Below, one piece after another: positions 43,443 to 53,198 of a stretch of DNA of 64,000 bases (its first letter is position 1; each line of letters starts with the position of its first letter). Both the position numbers and the translations under genes were made by a program. Source of the DNA: Spinacia oleracea (taxonomy: Eukaryota > Streptophyta > Magnoliopsida > Caryophyllales > Amaranthaceae); NCBI RefSeq assembly GCF_020520425.1, contig NC_079492.1, forward strand, positions 56,047,042 to 56,111,041. The letters are read 5' to 3'. Below the pieces are notes generated by a model. The model worked only from the letters and a program-made list of their open reading frames with translations, was not told the DNA's origin and made no database searches.

Positions 43443-46388
43443 TGTAATACCTCGTATTATTATAATATTTATAAATATATTTTATTATATTTATAAAGCA
43501 TTTTACGATTTATGAGCATTTAAAAAATATTTAAATGTATTTAATGTATTTTAATTAATTAGAATATTTATTATTTTAATTCATTACGAAACGAATTTAT
43601 TTCTTGAGTCGGGAAATTAAATGAGTTGCAAATGATTTTTAAAGCTTCGGGTTTTAAATAAAAAGTCCAATTCGTTTTATTAAACGAGCCCAATCCAAAC
43701 AGTTCAATTTAAATCCTAAACTAGCCCAATTCATTTAATTCCTAAGCCCAACTCAAATATCCTAAGCCTAGCCCATCAAGGGATTAGGGAGCCTATAAAT
43801 AGGACTCCCCATCATTAAATAAACCCCTAAAATTTCATAAAGCCCCTTTTTGATTTCTTGCCCAACACTCCTCTCTCTCTCTCCTCTTTGGCTCGGTCCG
43901 CCCGCACGCACAGCACGAGCACGGTCGTGCCTCGTGTGCTGCTCGTGTGCTGCTCGCCCCTTGTTGCTCGCCCCTCCCTCTTGTTCGAGCCCAGCCAGCG
44001 CGCCTCGCGTTGCTGCTGCGCTGTTGTTGTTGCTGTTGTGTGCGTTGCCCGCGCCAACCACACCCACACTCCCTCTCTCGCCCTCGCGTGCCAGCGCCCA
44101 CACTCGCCTTCTCTCGCTCTCTCCTCGCGCACACTGCGCGCCTGCAGCCCTCGCGCCCAAGCCCCTGCGCGCAGCCCCTTCTCGTCGCCCCTCTCGCCCG
44201 CGTGCGCGCACACACGACGTGTGTTTGTGTGTGTGTGTTGTTCGTGTTCGTAATTCAATTCCTTTTTCGCCCAATCACCCTAATTCGTGGTTGTTCCGTG
44301 CTATAGGACGGATTGGTATAATTCTCTTCTTCCTTACCTATTCTATTTAAATTCCGTATTTTAAATTATTATATGAATATTGTTTTGAGTAATTAAAATG
44401 TTGGGAACCGGTTATGAATACCGTGGTTTGAGGATTTGTGTGTTGTGATTCATTAGGTTTGTTTTAATTATTAAAGGATGAATTTTCAGATTTGTTTATT
44501 TATTAAAGCATGGATTTTTATGATATTAAACTAGTGTTATTGGGATTTTCAAGTTAGGGTTTTAACCTAGACCTAATGAGTCAATTGATTAGCATAATTA
44601 GGTGATGATTTTAATTATGATAATCAATTATATTTTCAGATTTGAATAAAGGTTTAAAGTGTTGATTTTTATTGATTTTAAATGCGGAAAAAGTATGTTT
44701 TTGTACTAGGGATTGATTTTGCAAATTGAGACGACTTTATTATTGAAAAACGATTGAATTCTAAAGTCTAAAGGAAGTTTTAGCTCTTATAAAGTTGCTG
44801 GAAATTTAATGAACATGGAAATAATTTAAGTTTCATTATTTTGATGATAGGAGGTGAGTTCTACTTGAGTGCTCGTTATTGCAAAGTGGCCCCTACGCTT
44901 AGGTATTCAAGGTACGTACAAGTCTAGGGCGATCACACCTTTTTGTCAATGACATTACATGATTGTTGATGATGTGAATTACATTATGTGGAATCATGTT
45001 TATTTTGATGAACGAGCATGTGATTTGTGATGTTGGATTTGTTGGATTAATTGTTGAACAAGCATGTTGAAATTATTATGAGTATGAATTTCATTGTCAA
45101 TCATGTTGTTCAATATTTATGCATGTATGGTTCAATTCACATGCAAGGGATGGATTATTTATTTGTATGCTATTGTACGGGATGTCTAGCATACTTTGAG
45201 CCATTTATATGTACCTCGTCATACTATTTATTTTACCACATGTGAAGGGTTAGCTCACGTAAGCCACCGCACATGTAGGGTTCAGTTGGGAATATTATGT
45301 ATGAAATGAATTAGGATTTGTCGTGCAAGGGCACAACCCTCATGTTAATGTGCATGATGTGGAGTCTCACTTTGGTGCGAAGGAACATGGTAGTAATATC
45401 ACAAGTGTCTTGCTTGGTTGATCACAAGTCCTAAAGCATTAAAATAAGATTTGTTTTGGTTGTTGTTTATTAATTGTATGTGTGCATGTTGTCGAGTCTT
45501 GAGTTCGCCTTTAATAAAATATTAATAAACGTAAAGTGCAACCAGAACAAGCTTCAAAACTCTTGGAACGTATATACCTTGAGTATGAACAATGGGGGGA
45601 GTCTTGCCAGAAAGCTCGTACTCCTACTAAGGAAACAAGACGTTGTTTCATTTATATTATGCGCAGGAATTCCGTCGGTATGGCCCGACACTCGGTATGG
45701 CCCAATTTTTATTATTTATTATATTTGGTGTATGGTTGGCTCCCATCACCTTTTTCCCTTTGTGGATTATTTTTTTGGCCCGTTCAAAGCTTATTCTAAT
45801 TAAATGGTGAGTCAAGAGTCGAGTCAAGAGTCGAGTCTGGTATCTCATGATTGTTTGTTAATTATTATACGGCTTTTGCATGTTGATTAGTACTTAGTGA
45901 GTGATGCATGTTTTGGTTTCATTTACTCTATGCTTGTAAGTACTCAGCTTTTGCTGACTACGTGCTTTGGGTGTTTCTGGTCATGGCCTTTGCCTTAATG
46001 ACCCTATGATGATCCATCATTTGCACTTGCATTGTTGGGGAGTAGATTAATATAGCAGGTTGGTAGATCAAGTACGATCGAAATCATGTGGCTTGGGATG
46101 ATTGAGAGAGTTGCATGTTTTCGTTCTTTGAAACTATTTTATTTAATATTTTAATTATGTTTGAATTATTTATACTTTGGGTTTTGGACCATTATGGTTC
46201 CAAATTGTAGGAGGCCTTGATATTTCATTTATTATGTTTTTTTAAAAAAGTTAGTTGACATTTAATTCCGCTGCGTAATTCTGGTAATAGCCTTAACAGT
46301 TATCACGGTGGTGGTAATGCTTTAGTAATTCCTTTATTTTAAGTTGGAAAATGGTTTTATAAAAGCAAGGAATTATTAGGGTGTTACA
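43443..46388 (+). repeat. Chromovirus 5' LTR (2946 bp)
   Basis: Starts TGTAATACCTCG and ends GGGTGTTACA. The TATA box TATAAATAG is at 43794-43802. A strongly GC-rich, pyrimidine-rich segment (about 43870-44220) follows it, presumably leader RNA of the R/U5 part. That segment is open in many frames on both strands by composition alone. The pair LTR is 53199-56143. Confidence 0.93.
43794..43802 (+). promoter_or_regulatory. TATA box of chromovirus 5' LTR
   Basis: GCCTATAAATAGGACTCC context, conserved at 53550-53558 in the other LTR. Transcription is expected to begin about 30 bp downstream. Confidence 0.7.
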
Positions 46389-46391
46389 AAG

Positions 46392-46403
46392 TGGTATCAG
46401 AGC
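46392..46403 (+). promoter_or_regulatory. Chromovirus primer binding site
   Basis: TGGTATCAGAGC, complementary to the 3' end of initiator Met-tRNA, lies three bases after the LTR end TTACA. Confidence 0.9.
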
Positions 46404-47193
46404 TCTAGTGTGAGAGCTGCTTTGCATTAATTAATAGTGCAAAGTGGTAAATCCTTAAACTACGATTGCGGAACTTTAGGATTTTCGAAAATTATTTTCC
46501 TAAAGTCAAAACGTATTATTTTGAGTACTCAATATTTTAAAGGTCAAATACCAATTATTTTGAGTCGTTTGAAATAAGTTGAAAAGTTTGGATTATTATT
46601 TAATTTAATTAATTTTTCCGAATTTATTTTTTTATTTATTCGAAAATTTCGAACTAAATTCGAATTTATTTATTTTATTTCGGAAATTATTTTATTATCC
46701 GAATTATTTTAATTATTTATTTATCTATATATTTTATTCGAATATTTTTTTCGAATTTATATTTTAATTTTTTTTCGGATTTCTTTTTATTTTTAATTAT
46801 CCGAAAATTATTCATTTATTTATTTAGTTAATCGATAATTTTATTAATTTTCGATTTTAATTTAAATAATTTCAACTAAGTTATGAGTTATTTCTTAATT
46901 AATTTCGAAAATTAATATTATTTCAAGTGAGAAATGGGTAGATTAAGAAAGGGCATATTAGTTTAAGTATGCATTTTATATGATAATGTGATTTATTAAT
47001 TGCCATGTATATGTTCTAACCATGTTTTATCTTGCTTTATGTGATTATTTGCATCATATTTCATGTTGAGCATATACTTGTGCATTGAAATTGTCTGGCT
47101 CCACGAACTATTTATTGTATCCTTTTTGGGGTTGGAATTTCTATGGAAACGCGTTAGTAAGACTTTTGAGTTGTGAATTTTCAGGAATTAAGG
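46404..47193 (+). other. Chromovirus 5' leader
   Basis: AT-rich leader with TTATTTTAATTTCGAA-like runs (46590-46880). A TTTTCAG acceptor-like site at 47177-47183 precedes the extra ORF. No gene is seen. Confidence 0.5.
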
Positions 47194-47880
47194 ATGCTAC
47201 CTTCTAAGTTCACCAGTTTAGGATACTTAGAGAAGATGGATAATGAGACTCCTCGCACGTATGTTCAGAAGATCGTGTTTGCTTGTGACTATTTGGCTTC
47301 AACCAAGAATATGCCCCACCTTAGGCACAAAGATATGATGGCTAGTATGATTATACATTGTTTACCCCATAAGAACCCCTACATAGACCTAAAGAATAGG
47401 TTCAGTGACATGCATTATAGTGATGGTACCCCTAATCGGTACAAATATGGGACTAGTGATGGTAGGTGGAAGTATGATGCTGAGGTTCTTGCTACTATCC
47501 TAGAGGTTGCAGAAATTAGCTATGAGGATGGGAAGTATTCTGCGGGTCTAGGTATGGGCTATGGAGGAATAGAAAGTGATGGTGAGGGTGATATGATCCA
47601 TGATGAGCAAGCTAGTGATGTTGAGGAGGATAGTGATGATGATGTGGTAGAGATTGAGAATCCTAACCCTATAGTTCCTGAACCAACCATTGAGATATCC
47701 AGTGGATCTGAAGATGAGCTTGAAGAGAATAATGTGGTTGATAGTGAGCCACAGCAAAATAATGAGGCTATGGATGAAGACTCGGATCCGGAAGAAGACT
47801 TGGATGATCCTAATGATCGAGACTTTACTCCAGAGCAATACAAGGAAAGAAATGATCGTCGTGATGACGTTAGTCTCTAG
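47194..47880 (+). CDS. Extra ORF before gag in chromovirus, unknown function
   Basis: The open frame encodes 228 aa from the first ATG (MLPSKFTSLGYLEKMD). The N-terminal half is globular-looking, with YVQKIVFACDYLASTKNMPH and LRHKDMMASMIIHCLPHKNP. The middle has KYDAEVLATILEVAEISYED. The C-terminal half is very acidic (SDVEEDSDDDVVEIENPNP, then EEDLDDPNDRDF). No zinc knuckle, protease or known gag motif is seen, and it is not in the gag frame. It is preceded by a splice-acceptor-like TTTTCAG. Standard Tekay elements lack such an ORF. It may be a captured host fragment or an element-specific accessory protein. Confidence 0.55.
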   Translation: MLPSKFTSLGYLEKMDNETPRTYVQKIVFACDYLASTKNMPHLRHKDMMASMIIHCLPHKNPYIDLKNRFSDMHYSDGTPNRYKYGTSDGRWKYDAEVLATILEVAEISYEDGKYSAGLGMGYGGIESDGEGDMIHDEQASDVEEDSDDDVVEIENPNPIVPEPTIEISSGSEDELEENNVVDSEPQQNNEAMDEDSDPEEDLDDPNDRDFTPEQYKERNDRRDDVSL

Positions 47881-48340
47881 AGAAATGTAATCCTTAGTTT
47901 TATTTCTTTTTCTTTTCGTTGAAGTAATAAAGTGGCAAAGCTACTATTTATGGTTATAGTTATTATAGTTGGAGAATAAATGTTATGGCATTAGTGGATG
48001 TAAGACTTATTCATTGGAGTTTTAATAAAAGAATAGAATTTCCTTTTTCGTTATCCTTTAAGTTTAATTCTCAATTCTAAGTCGTGTGGGTATCGCAAAG
48101 GGATTATTTTTTATTTCTTCAATGAAATTTTATGTGCAAGGTGGTTTAGTAGCAACCATCTAAATGTACTTGCATCGAATAGTGGGGTGAGAAGGCCCGA
48201 AAGTGGCGCCAACTATTCCCCCTAGGTGGCGCCTAAGTGTGTTATTGTTGTGAGTAGGTTCGTTGTAGAACCAGTACCTTAGTAATGTCGTGTCCAACCA
48301 ATATTGAAGTTAGCCTTTTTATTTATCCAGGAGAAAGGAT
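47881..48340 (+). other. Spacer between extra ORF and gag
   Basis: Non-coding, AT-rich. It holds a small inverted motif, GTGGCGCCAACTATTCCCCC...AGGTGGCGCC, near 48202-48233. No gene is seen. Confidence 0.5.
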
Positions 48341-50032
48341 ATGGCTAACCAAGAGATTTCTGAAGTGGTTAGACAACTAGCTGAGGTAGTTCGAGACCTA
48401 GCTCAAACCAGAGCCAACCCAGTGCATGATCCGGCTGGGGAAATGTTTAAGAAAATAGCTCAAAGCAAACCTCCACTCTATAGCGGAGAGATTGAACCAA
48501 GTGTGTTGGAGAACTGGTTGAGAGAGTTTGATAAACTCATTGTAGCTGTGAATTGCCCCGAAAACCTTAGGGTGAATAGTGTTGTGTACTACCTGAGAGG
48601 TGAAGCTGATTTGTGGTGGCAACGATGTGAAAATACCCTTAGAGCCACACCTAACTTTGGATGGGAAGCATTCAAAACTGCACTAAGGAACAAGTTTTAC
48701 CCACCCTACCTGAAGAAGCAAAAGGCGCAGGAGTTTATTGAACTCAAAATGGGAAGTCTGTCTGTGACGGAATACTATTATAAGTTTATAGAGCTGTCTA
48801 GGTTTGCACCTGAAGTGGTGGCAACGGAAGAGCTCAGGGCTCAAAGATTCGAGAATGGTTTGACCATGGACTTACAATTGTTGTTGTCTGGAGAGACCTT
48901 TACCTCATTAGACACCCTGTACGGAAAAGCTGCTCACCTGTATGGGTTACAGCAAAGGAAGAATGGTAGTGCTGAAAAGAGAAAGGATGGTGGAAACTCA
49001 AATCAAGGAAATAACCATCAGAATCAGGGGAATTTTAAGAAGCACAAAGGAATTGGGAATTTCCAGTTTAGGGCTAACAATGGTGGTAATCGCAACAACC
49101 AAGGTGGTGGAAATCAGTCTGGAAGGAATGGAGTACGGACCTACGAATGTAGGCGCTGTAACATGAATCACCCTGGAAAAGATTGTGATGGGAATTTGGT
49201 GACTTGTAGATTCTGTCAGAAGTTAGGCCATAGGGAGTATGAATGCTATTCTAAGAATGGAAAGCCTAATCAAGGTAACCACCAAGGCAATAACCGGAAT
49301 AATCAGAACCGGAAAGGGGGAAATGGAGGTGGAAATCAAAGGAACTACCAAAGTGGTAACAATGGCAATAGCAATGGCAATCACCAGAACCATGGAAAGC
49401 CTGGAGGGAACCAACAACAGAATGGGAATCGAAACAACAATGGGAACACCAATGGAGGTGGCTATAACAAAGGAGTTGCCCAAGGAAAGTTGAATGTGAT
49501 ATCTAGGCAAGAAGCGGAGACTTCCTCTGACGTCATAGCGGGTACTTTTTCTATTAATTCCGTTTCAGTTAAAGTTCTATTTGATTCTGGTGCGACTTAT
49601 TCTTTTATATCAGTAGATGCTTTGGGGAAATTAGGGTTGAAAGAGCCTGAATCGATTGAAGTACCTATAGTCATACCTACTGGTAATATAGTGAAGTGTA
49701 CCAAAATCCATAGAGATGTGCCTATTACCATAGCCAAGACCGTATTCTTATCTAACCTAATCGAATTTGAGTTAGGAGAGCTAGATGTAATTCTAGGGAT
49801 GGATTGGTTGGCCAAGTTCAAAGCCAAAATAGTTTGTGAGAAGCAGAAGGTTCACTTGAGGTCTAGCCTAGGCAAAGTAGTGTCATATCGCCGTTTTGGT
49901 AAACCTAAGAACATAGGAATCATCACGACAATGGAACTCGTAAAGCTAGTCAGTAAAGGGAACCCAGCTTTCTTATGTAATGTAAGGAACTTAGAGCATG
50001 GATCAAGGATCAGCCTGAGGATATTGCAGTAG
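48341..50032 (+). CDS. Chromovirus gag-protease
   Basis: 563 aa from the ATG after a purine-rich GGAGAAAGGAT. Residues about 40-200 are the Ty3-type gag (PPLYSGEIEPSVLENWLREF, YYLRGEADLWWQ, NKFYPPYLKKQKAQEFIEL). An Asn/Gly/Gln-rich linker contains two zinc-knuckle-like motifs, CRRCNMNHPGKDC and CRFCQKLGHREYEC. The aspartic protease follows (LFDSGATYSFIS, with the DSG active site, and LDVILGMDWL). The frame ends at 50032, where a frameshift separates it from RT. Otherwise the domains look complete. Confidence 0.92.
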   Translation: MANQEISEVVRQLAEVVRDLAQTRANPVHDPAGEMFKKIAQSKPPLYSGEIEPSVLENWLREFDKLIVAVNCPENLRVNSVVYYLRGEADLWWQRCENTLRATPNFGWEAFKTALRNKFYPPYLKKQKAQEFIELKMGSLSVTEYYYKFIELSRFAPEVVATEELRAQRFENGLTMDLQLLLSGETFTSLDTLYGKAAHLYGLQQRKNGSAEKRKDGGNSNQGNNHQNQGNFKKHKGIGNFQFRANNGGNRNNQGGGNQSGRNGVRTYECRRCNMNHPGKDCDGNLVTCRFCQKLGHREYECYSKNGKPNQGNHQGNNRNNQNRKGGNGGGNQRNYQSGNNGNSNGNHQNHGKPGGNQQQNGNRNNNGNTNGGGYNKGVAQGKLNVISRQEAETSSDVIAGTFSINSVSVKVLFDSGATYSFISVDALGKLGLKEPESIEVPIVIPTGNIVKCTKIHRDVPITIAKTVFLSNLIEFELGELDVILGMDWLAKFKAKIVCEKQKVHLRSSLGKVVSYRRFGKPKNIGIITTMELVKLVSKGNPAFLCNVRNLEHGSRISLRILQ

Positions 50033-52927
50033 TCAATGAATTCCTTGATGTATTTCCAGAAGAGATCCCGGGAATGCCTCCCAATGACCTATTGACTTCA
50101 TCATAGATTTAGTGCCTGGAACCGCCCCTATTTCAAAGGCCCCTTATCGAATGGCTCCAGCAGAAATGAATGAGTTAAAAGGCCAACTAGAGGATCTATT
50201 GGAGAAAGGTTATATTAGGCCAAGTGCATCGCCTTGGGGAGCACCAGTGTTGTTTGTGAAGAAAAAGGATGGGAGTATGAGGCTCTGTATAGACTACAGG
50301 GAGCTCAATAAGGTCACAATCAAGAACAAATATCCATTACCTAGGATAGAAGACCTATTTGACCAACTAAAAGGAGCAGGAATCTTTTCGAAGATCGATT
50401 TGCATTCGGGTTATCACCAATTGAGAATCACTGACCATGACATACCAAAGACCGCATTCAGAACTAGATACGGACATTATGAGTTCACTATTATGCCTTT
50501 CGGGTTAACCAATGCCCCTGCAATATTTATGGACTTAATGAACCGTGTATTCCATGCCTATTTGGACAAGTTTGTAGTGGTTTTCATAGATGACATGCTA
50601 GTGTATTCAAAGAGTGAAGAAGATCACGCGGAACACTTGAGATCGGTGTTGAGTACCTTGAGAGATAACCAGTTATATGCCAAATTCTCAAAGTTTGAGT
50701 TTTGGTTAGAAAGAGTTGCATTTTTGGGACATTTTGTGTCAAAAGAAGGAGTGGCAGTCGACCCTGCTAAGATCAAAGCTGTCAGTGAATGGCCTAAGCC
50801 CAAGAGTGTGACTAACATTCGTAGTTTTCTGGGATTAGCTGGCTACTATAGACGATTTGTTCAAGACTTCTCTAGGATAGCCAAGCCCATGACTACCTTG
50901 ATGAAGAAGGAAACCAAGTTTGAATGGAGTGACCAGTGTGAGGAAGCATTCCAAGCCTTAAAGACGCGATTGACAACCGCGCCAGTGTTAACCTTACCAG
51001 ATGAGAGTGGTGCATACGATGTGTATAGTGATGCCTCTAAGAATGGTTTAGGGTGTGTATTGATGCAAAACGGGAAAGTTATTGCGTATGCGTCAAGGAA
51101 ATTGAAGCCATATGAATCCAATTACCCTTCCCATGATTTAGAGCTAGCATCTATAGTATTTGCATTGAAGATATGGAGACATTATCTGTATGGTGTGAAG
51201 TGTAGGATATTTACGGACCACAAGAGTTTGAAGTACATCTTCACACAGAAGGATTTGTATATGCGCCAACGAAGGTGGTTGGAGTTAATTAAGGACTATG
51301 ATTTGGATATCCAGTACCATGAGGGAAAAGCCAATGTAGTTGCGGATGCCTTGAGTAGGAAATCAAGTCATAGTGTTAATGCGTTAGTAGTTGCTAACGA
51401 GCTGTGTAGGGACATGCAGCGTTTGAACCTTGAAATAGTAAGTGGTGAGAGCCTTGTGGGAATAATGAATGCCTTAACCATCCAACCGTCAATATTGATG
51501 AGATCAGAGAGAATCAAGCTGGTGATGTGAAGTTGGAGCGAATCAAGGAAAAGATTTCGCAAGGTAAGGAGGTAGATTTCCGAATCCATGATGATGGAAG
51601 CTTGAGGTACAAAGGCATGTGGTGCGTGCCTCAAAAGTGTGGAGAACTGAAAGAGAGATTGATGAAAGGGCATAATACGCCATATTCTGTGCACCCAGGG
51701 GGTGACAAGTTGTATAAGGACTTGAAAAAGGTCTATTGGTGGCAAAGGATGAAGAACGAAGTGGCTGAATTTGTGGCTAGATGTCTGACTTGTCAAAAGG
51801 TTAAAATTGAGCATAGGAGACCTCAAGGGAAGGTCCAACCTTTAGAGATTTCAAGCTGGAAATGGGACTTTATTTCTATGGACTTTGTCACTTGTTTACC
51901 TAAGTCAAAGACTGGGAATGATACAATTTGGGTTGTGGTAGATAGGTTGACCAAGTCAGCAGTGTTTATACCAATGAAGGATACCTCGAAAATGGAACAA
52001 CTTGCTAAAGCCTTCATTAAGAATGTTGTGAGGTTACATGGAGTTCCTAAGGATATCGTATCAGATAGGGATTCAAGGTTTCTTTCGAATTTCTGAAAAA
52101 GTGTACAGAAGAGCTTTGGTACAACATTGAAAATGAGTACAGCCTTCCACCCAGCCACGGATGGACAAACTGAAAGGACTATCCAAACCCTGTAGGACAT
52201 GCTTCGGGCATGCGTTATTGATTTCCAAGGAAGTTGGGAAGATAGCCTAGATTTGATTGAGTTTTCCTATAACAATAGCTATTATGCTAGCATTGGAATG
52301 GCACCATTTGAGGCTTTGTATGGACGAAAGTGTAGAAGTCCACTTTGTTGGAACGATATTAGTGAAACCGCAGTGTTGGGACCTCAAATGATAGAGGACA
52401 CCATGAACCAAATCCGAACCATCCAATCAAAGATTCAAGCGGCGCAGGATCGCCAAAATAGTTATGCAGACTTGAAACGTAGGGATGAAGAGTTCAACAT
52501 AGGTGATAAAGTGTTGCTCAAAGTGTCACCAATGAAAGGTGTCATGAGATTTGGGAAGAAAGGGAAGTTAAGCCCTAAGTACATAGGCCCATATGAGATC
52601 TTAGAAAGAATCGGAAAGGTAGCTTATAGACTAGCCTTGCCTATGGACTTGCATAGAGTGCATAATGTGTTCCACATATCTCAGTTAAGGAAATATATCC
52701 CGGATAAATCGCATGTGTTGCAACCGGAGACCATAGAATTAAACCAAAGTCTAACCTTTGAGGAAAGACCTGTCAAAATCCTTGATAGCAAAGTGCGTAG
52801 TACGCGTACTAAAGATGTGAAAATTGTCAAAGTGTTGTGGTCTAATCAAGAATCTGAGGAAGCCACTTGGGAAGCGGAGGACGAAATGAGAAAGAAATAT
52901 CCCGAGCTTTTTCCCGAGGTTAGTTGA
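50000..52927 (+). pseudogene. Chromovirus pol: RT, RNase H, integrase, chromodomain (stops and frameshifts)
   Basis: RT-RNase H is open from 50112 to 51530, with [31 protein letters not shown] and RNase H ([25 protein letters not shown]). The FIDD form of the YVDD box is normal for chromoviruses. Integrase runs 51527-52927 with the HPGGDKLYKD zinc finger and CLTCQKVK, the core SMDFVTCLPKS, SDRDSRF and a DGQTERTIQTL stretch. Stop codons at 52094-52096 and 52193-52195 and frameshifts near 49990, 50090 and 51530 interrupt it. The C-terminus (LDSKVRSTRTKDVKIVKVLW, then EATWEAEDEM) is a chromodomain that would target chromatin. Not functional as one polyprotein. Confidence 0.9.
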
Positions 52928-52951
52928 GTTACGGGGTCGTAACTCGTGTCT

Positions 52952-53041
52952 TTTAAGGGGGGTAGAGTGCGGTAGAATTTCGTGCTTTTTACCTTGTTTT
53001 CCCCTATTTTATGCTTAAATTAGTGCTTTCTATTGAATTTG
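52952..53041 (+). other. Extra polypurine tract and truncated LTR-like start
   Basis: Just after integrase, TTTTAAGGGGGGTAGAG is followed by TGCGGTAGAATTTCGTGC, which looks like a polypurine tract plus the first 73 bp of a different LTR. The segment then breaks at 53042 into the 157-bp block and the true polypurine tract of the right LTR. This suggests that the pol part came from a related but distinct family. Confidence 0.6.
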
Positions 53042-53198
53042 CACTTATTATTGTCCTGTTTAATCATGTAAACAGTACAACAACTTAAAACTTTTGTAAA
53101 TGAACGTATTGAAAAGTCTCAGAAAGTCTCAAGTTGAGTTGAATTTTGGATTTCCGAACCCAAGTTTCGGGACGAAACTTCTTTTAAGGAGGGTAGAC
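53042..53198 (+). repeat. 157-bp 3'-internal segment with polypurine tract (right copy)
   Basis: Resident copy of the segment at 43286-43442, here in its expected place next to the 3' LTR. The polypurine tract AAGGAGGGTAGAC ends directly at the LTR start. Confidence 0.88.

Noticed and set aside
43768..44350. ORFs of 119-168 codons on both strands in the 5' LTR of the chromovirus
   Set aside because: Same composition effect in a GC-rich LTR leader segment. The matching ORFs at 53575-54060 differ by indels and substitutions without preserving any one frame, so no gene is supported.
47548..47843. Minus-strand ORFs of about 95 codons, one Ser-rich
   Set aside because: Complement of the acidic GAT/GAA-rich tail of the plus-strand ORF at 47194-47880.
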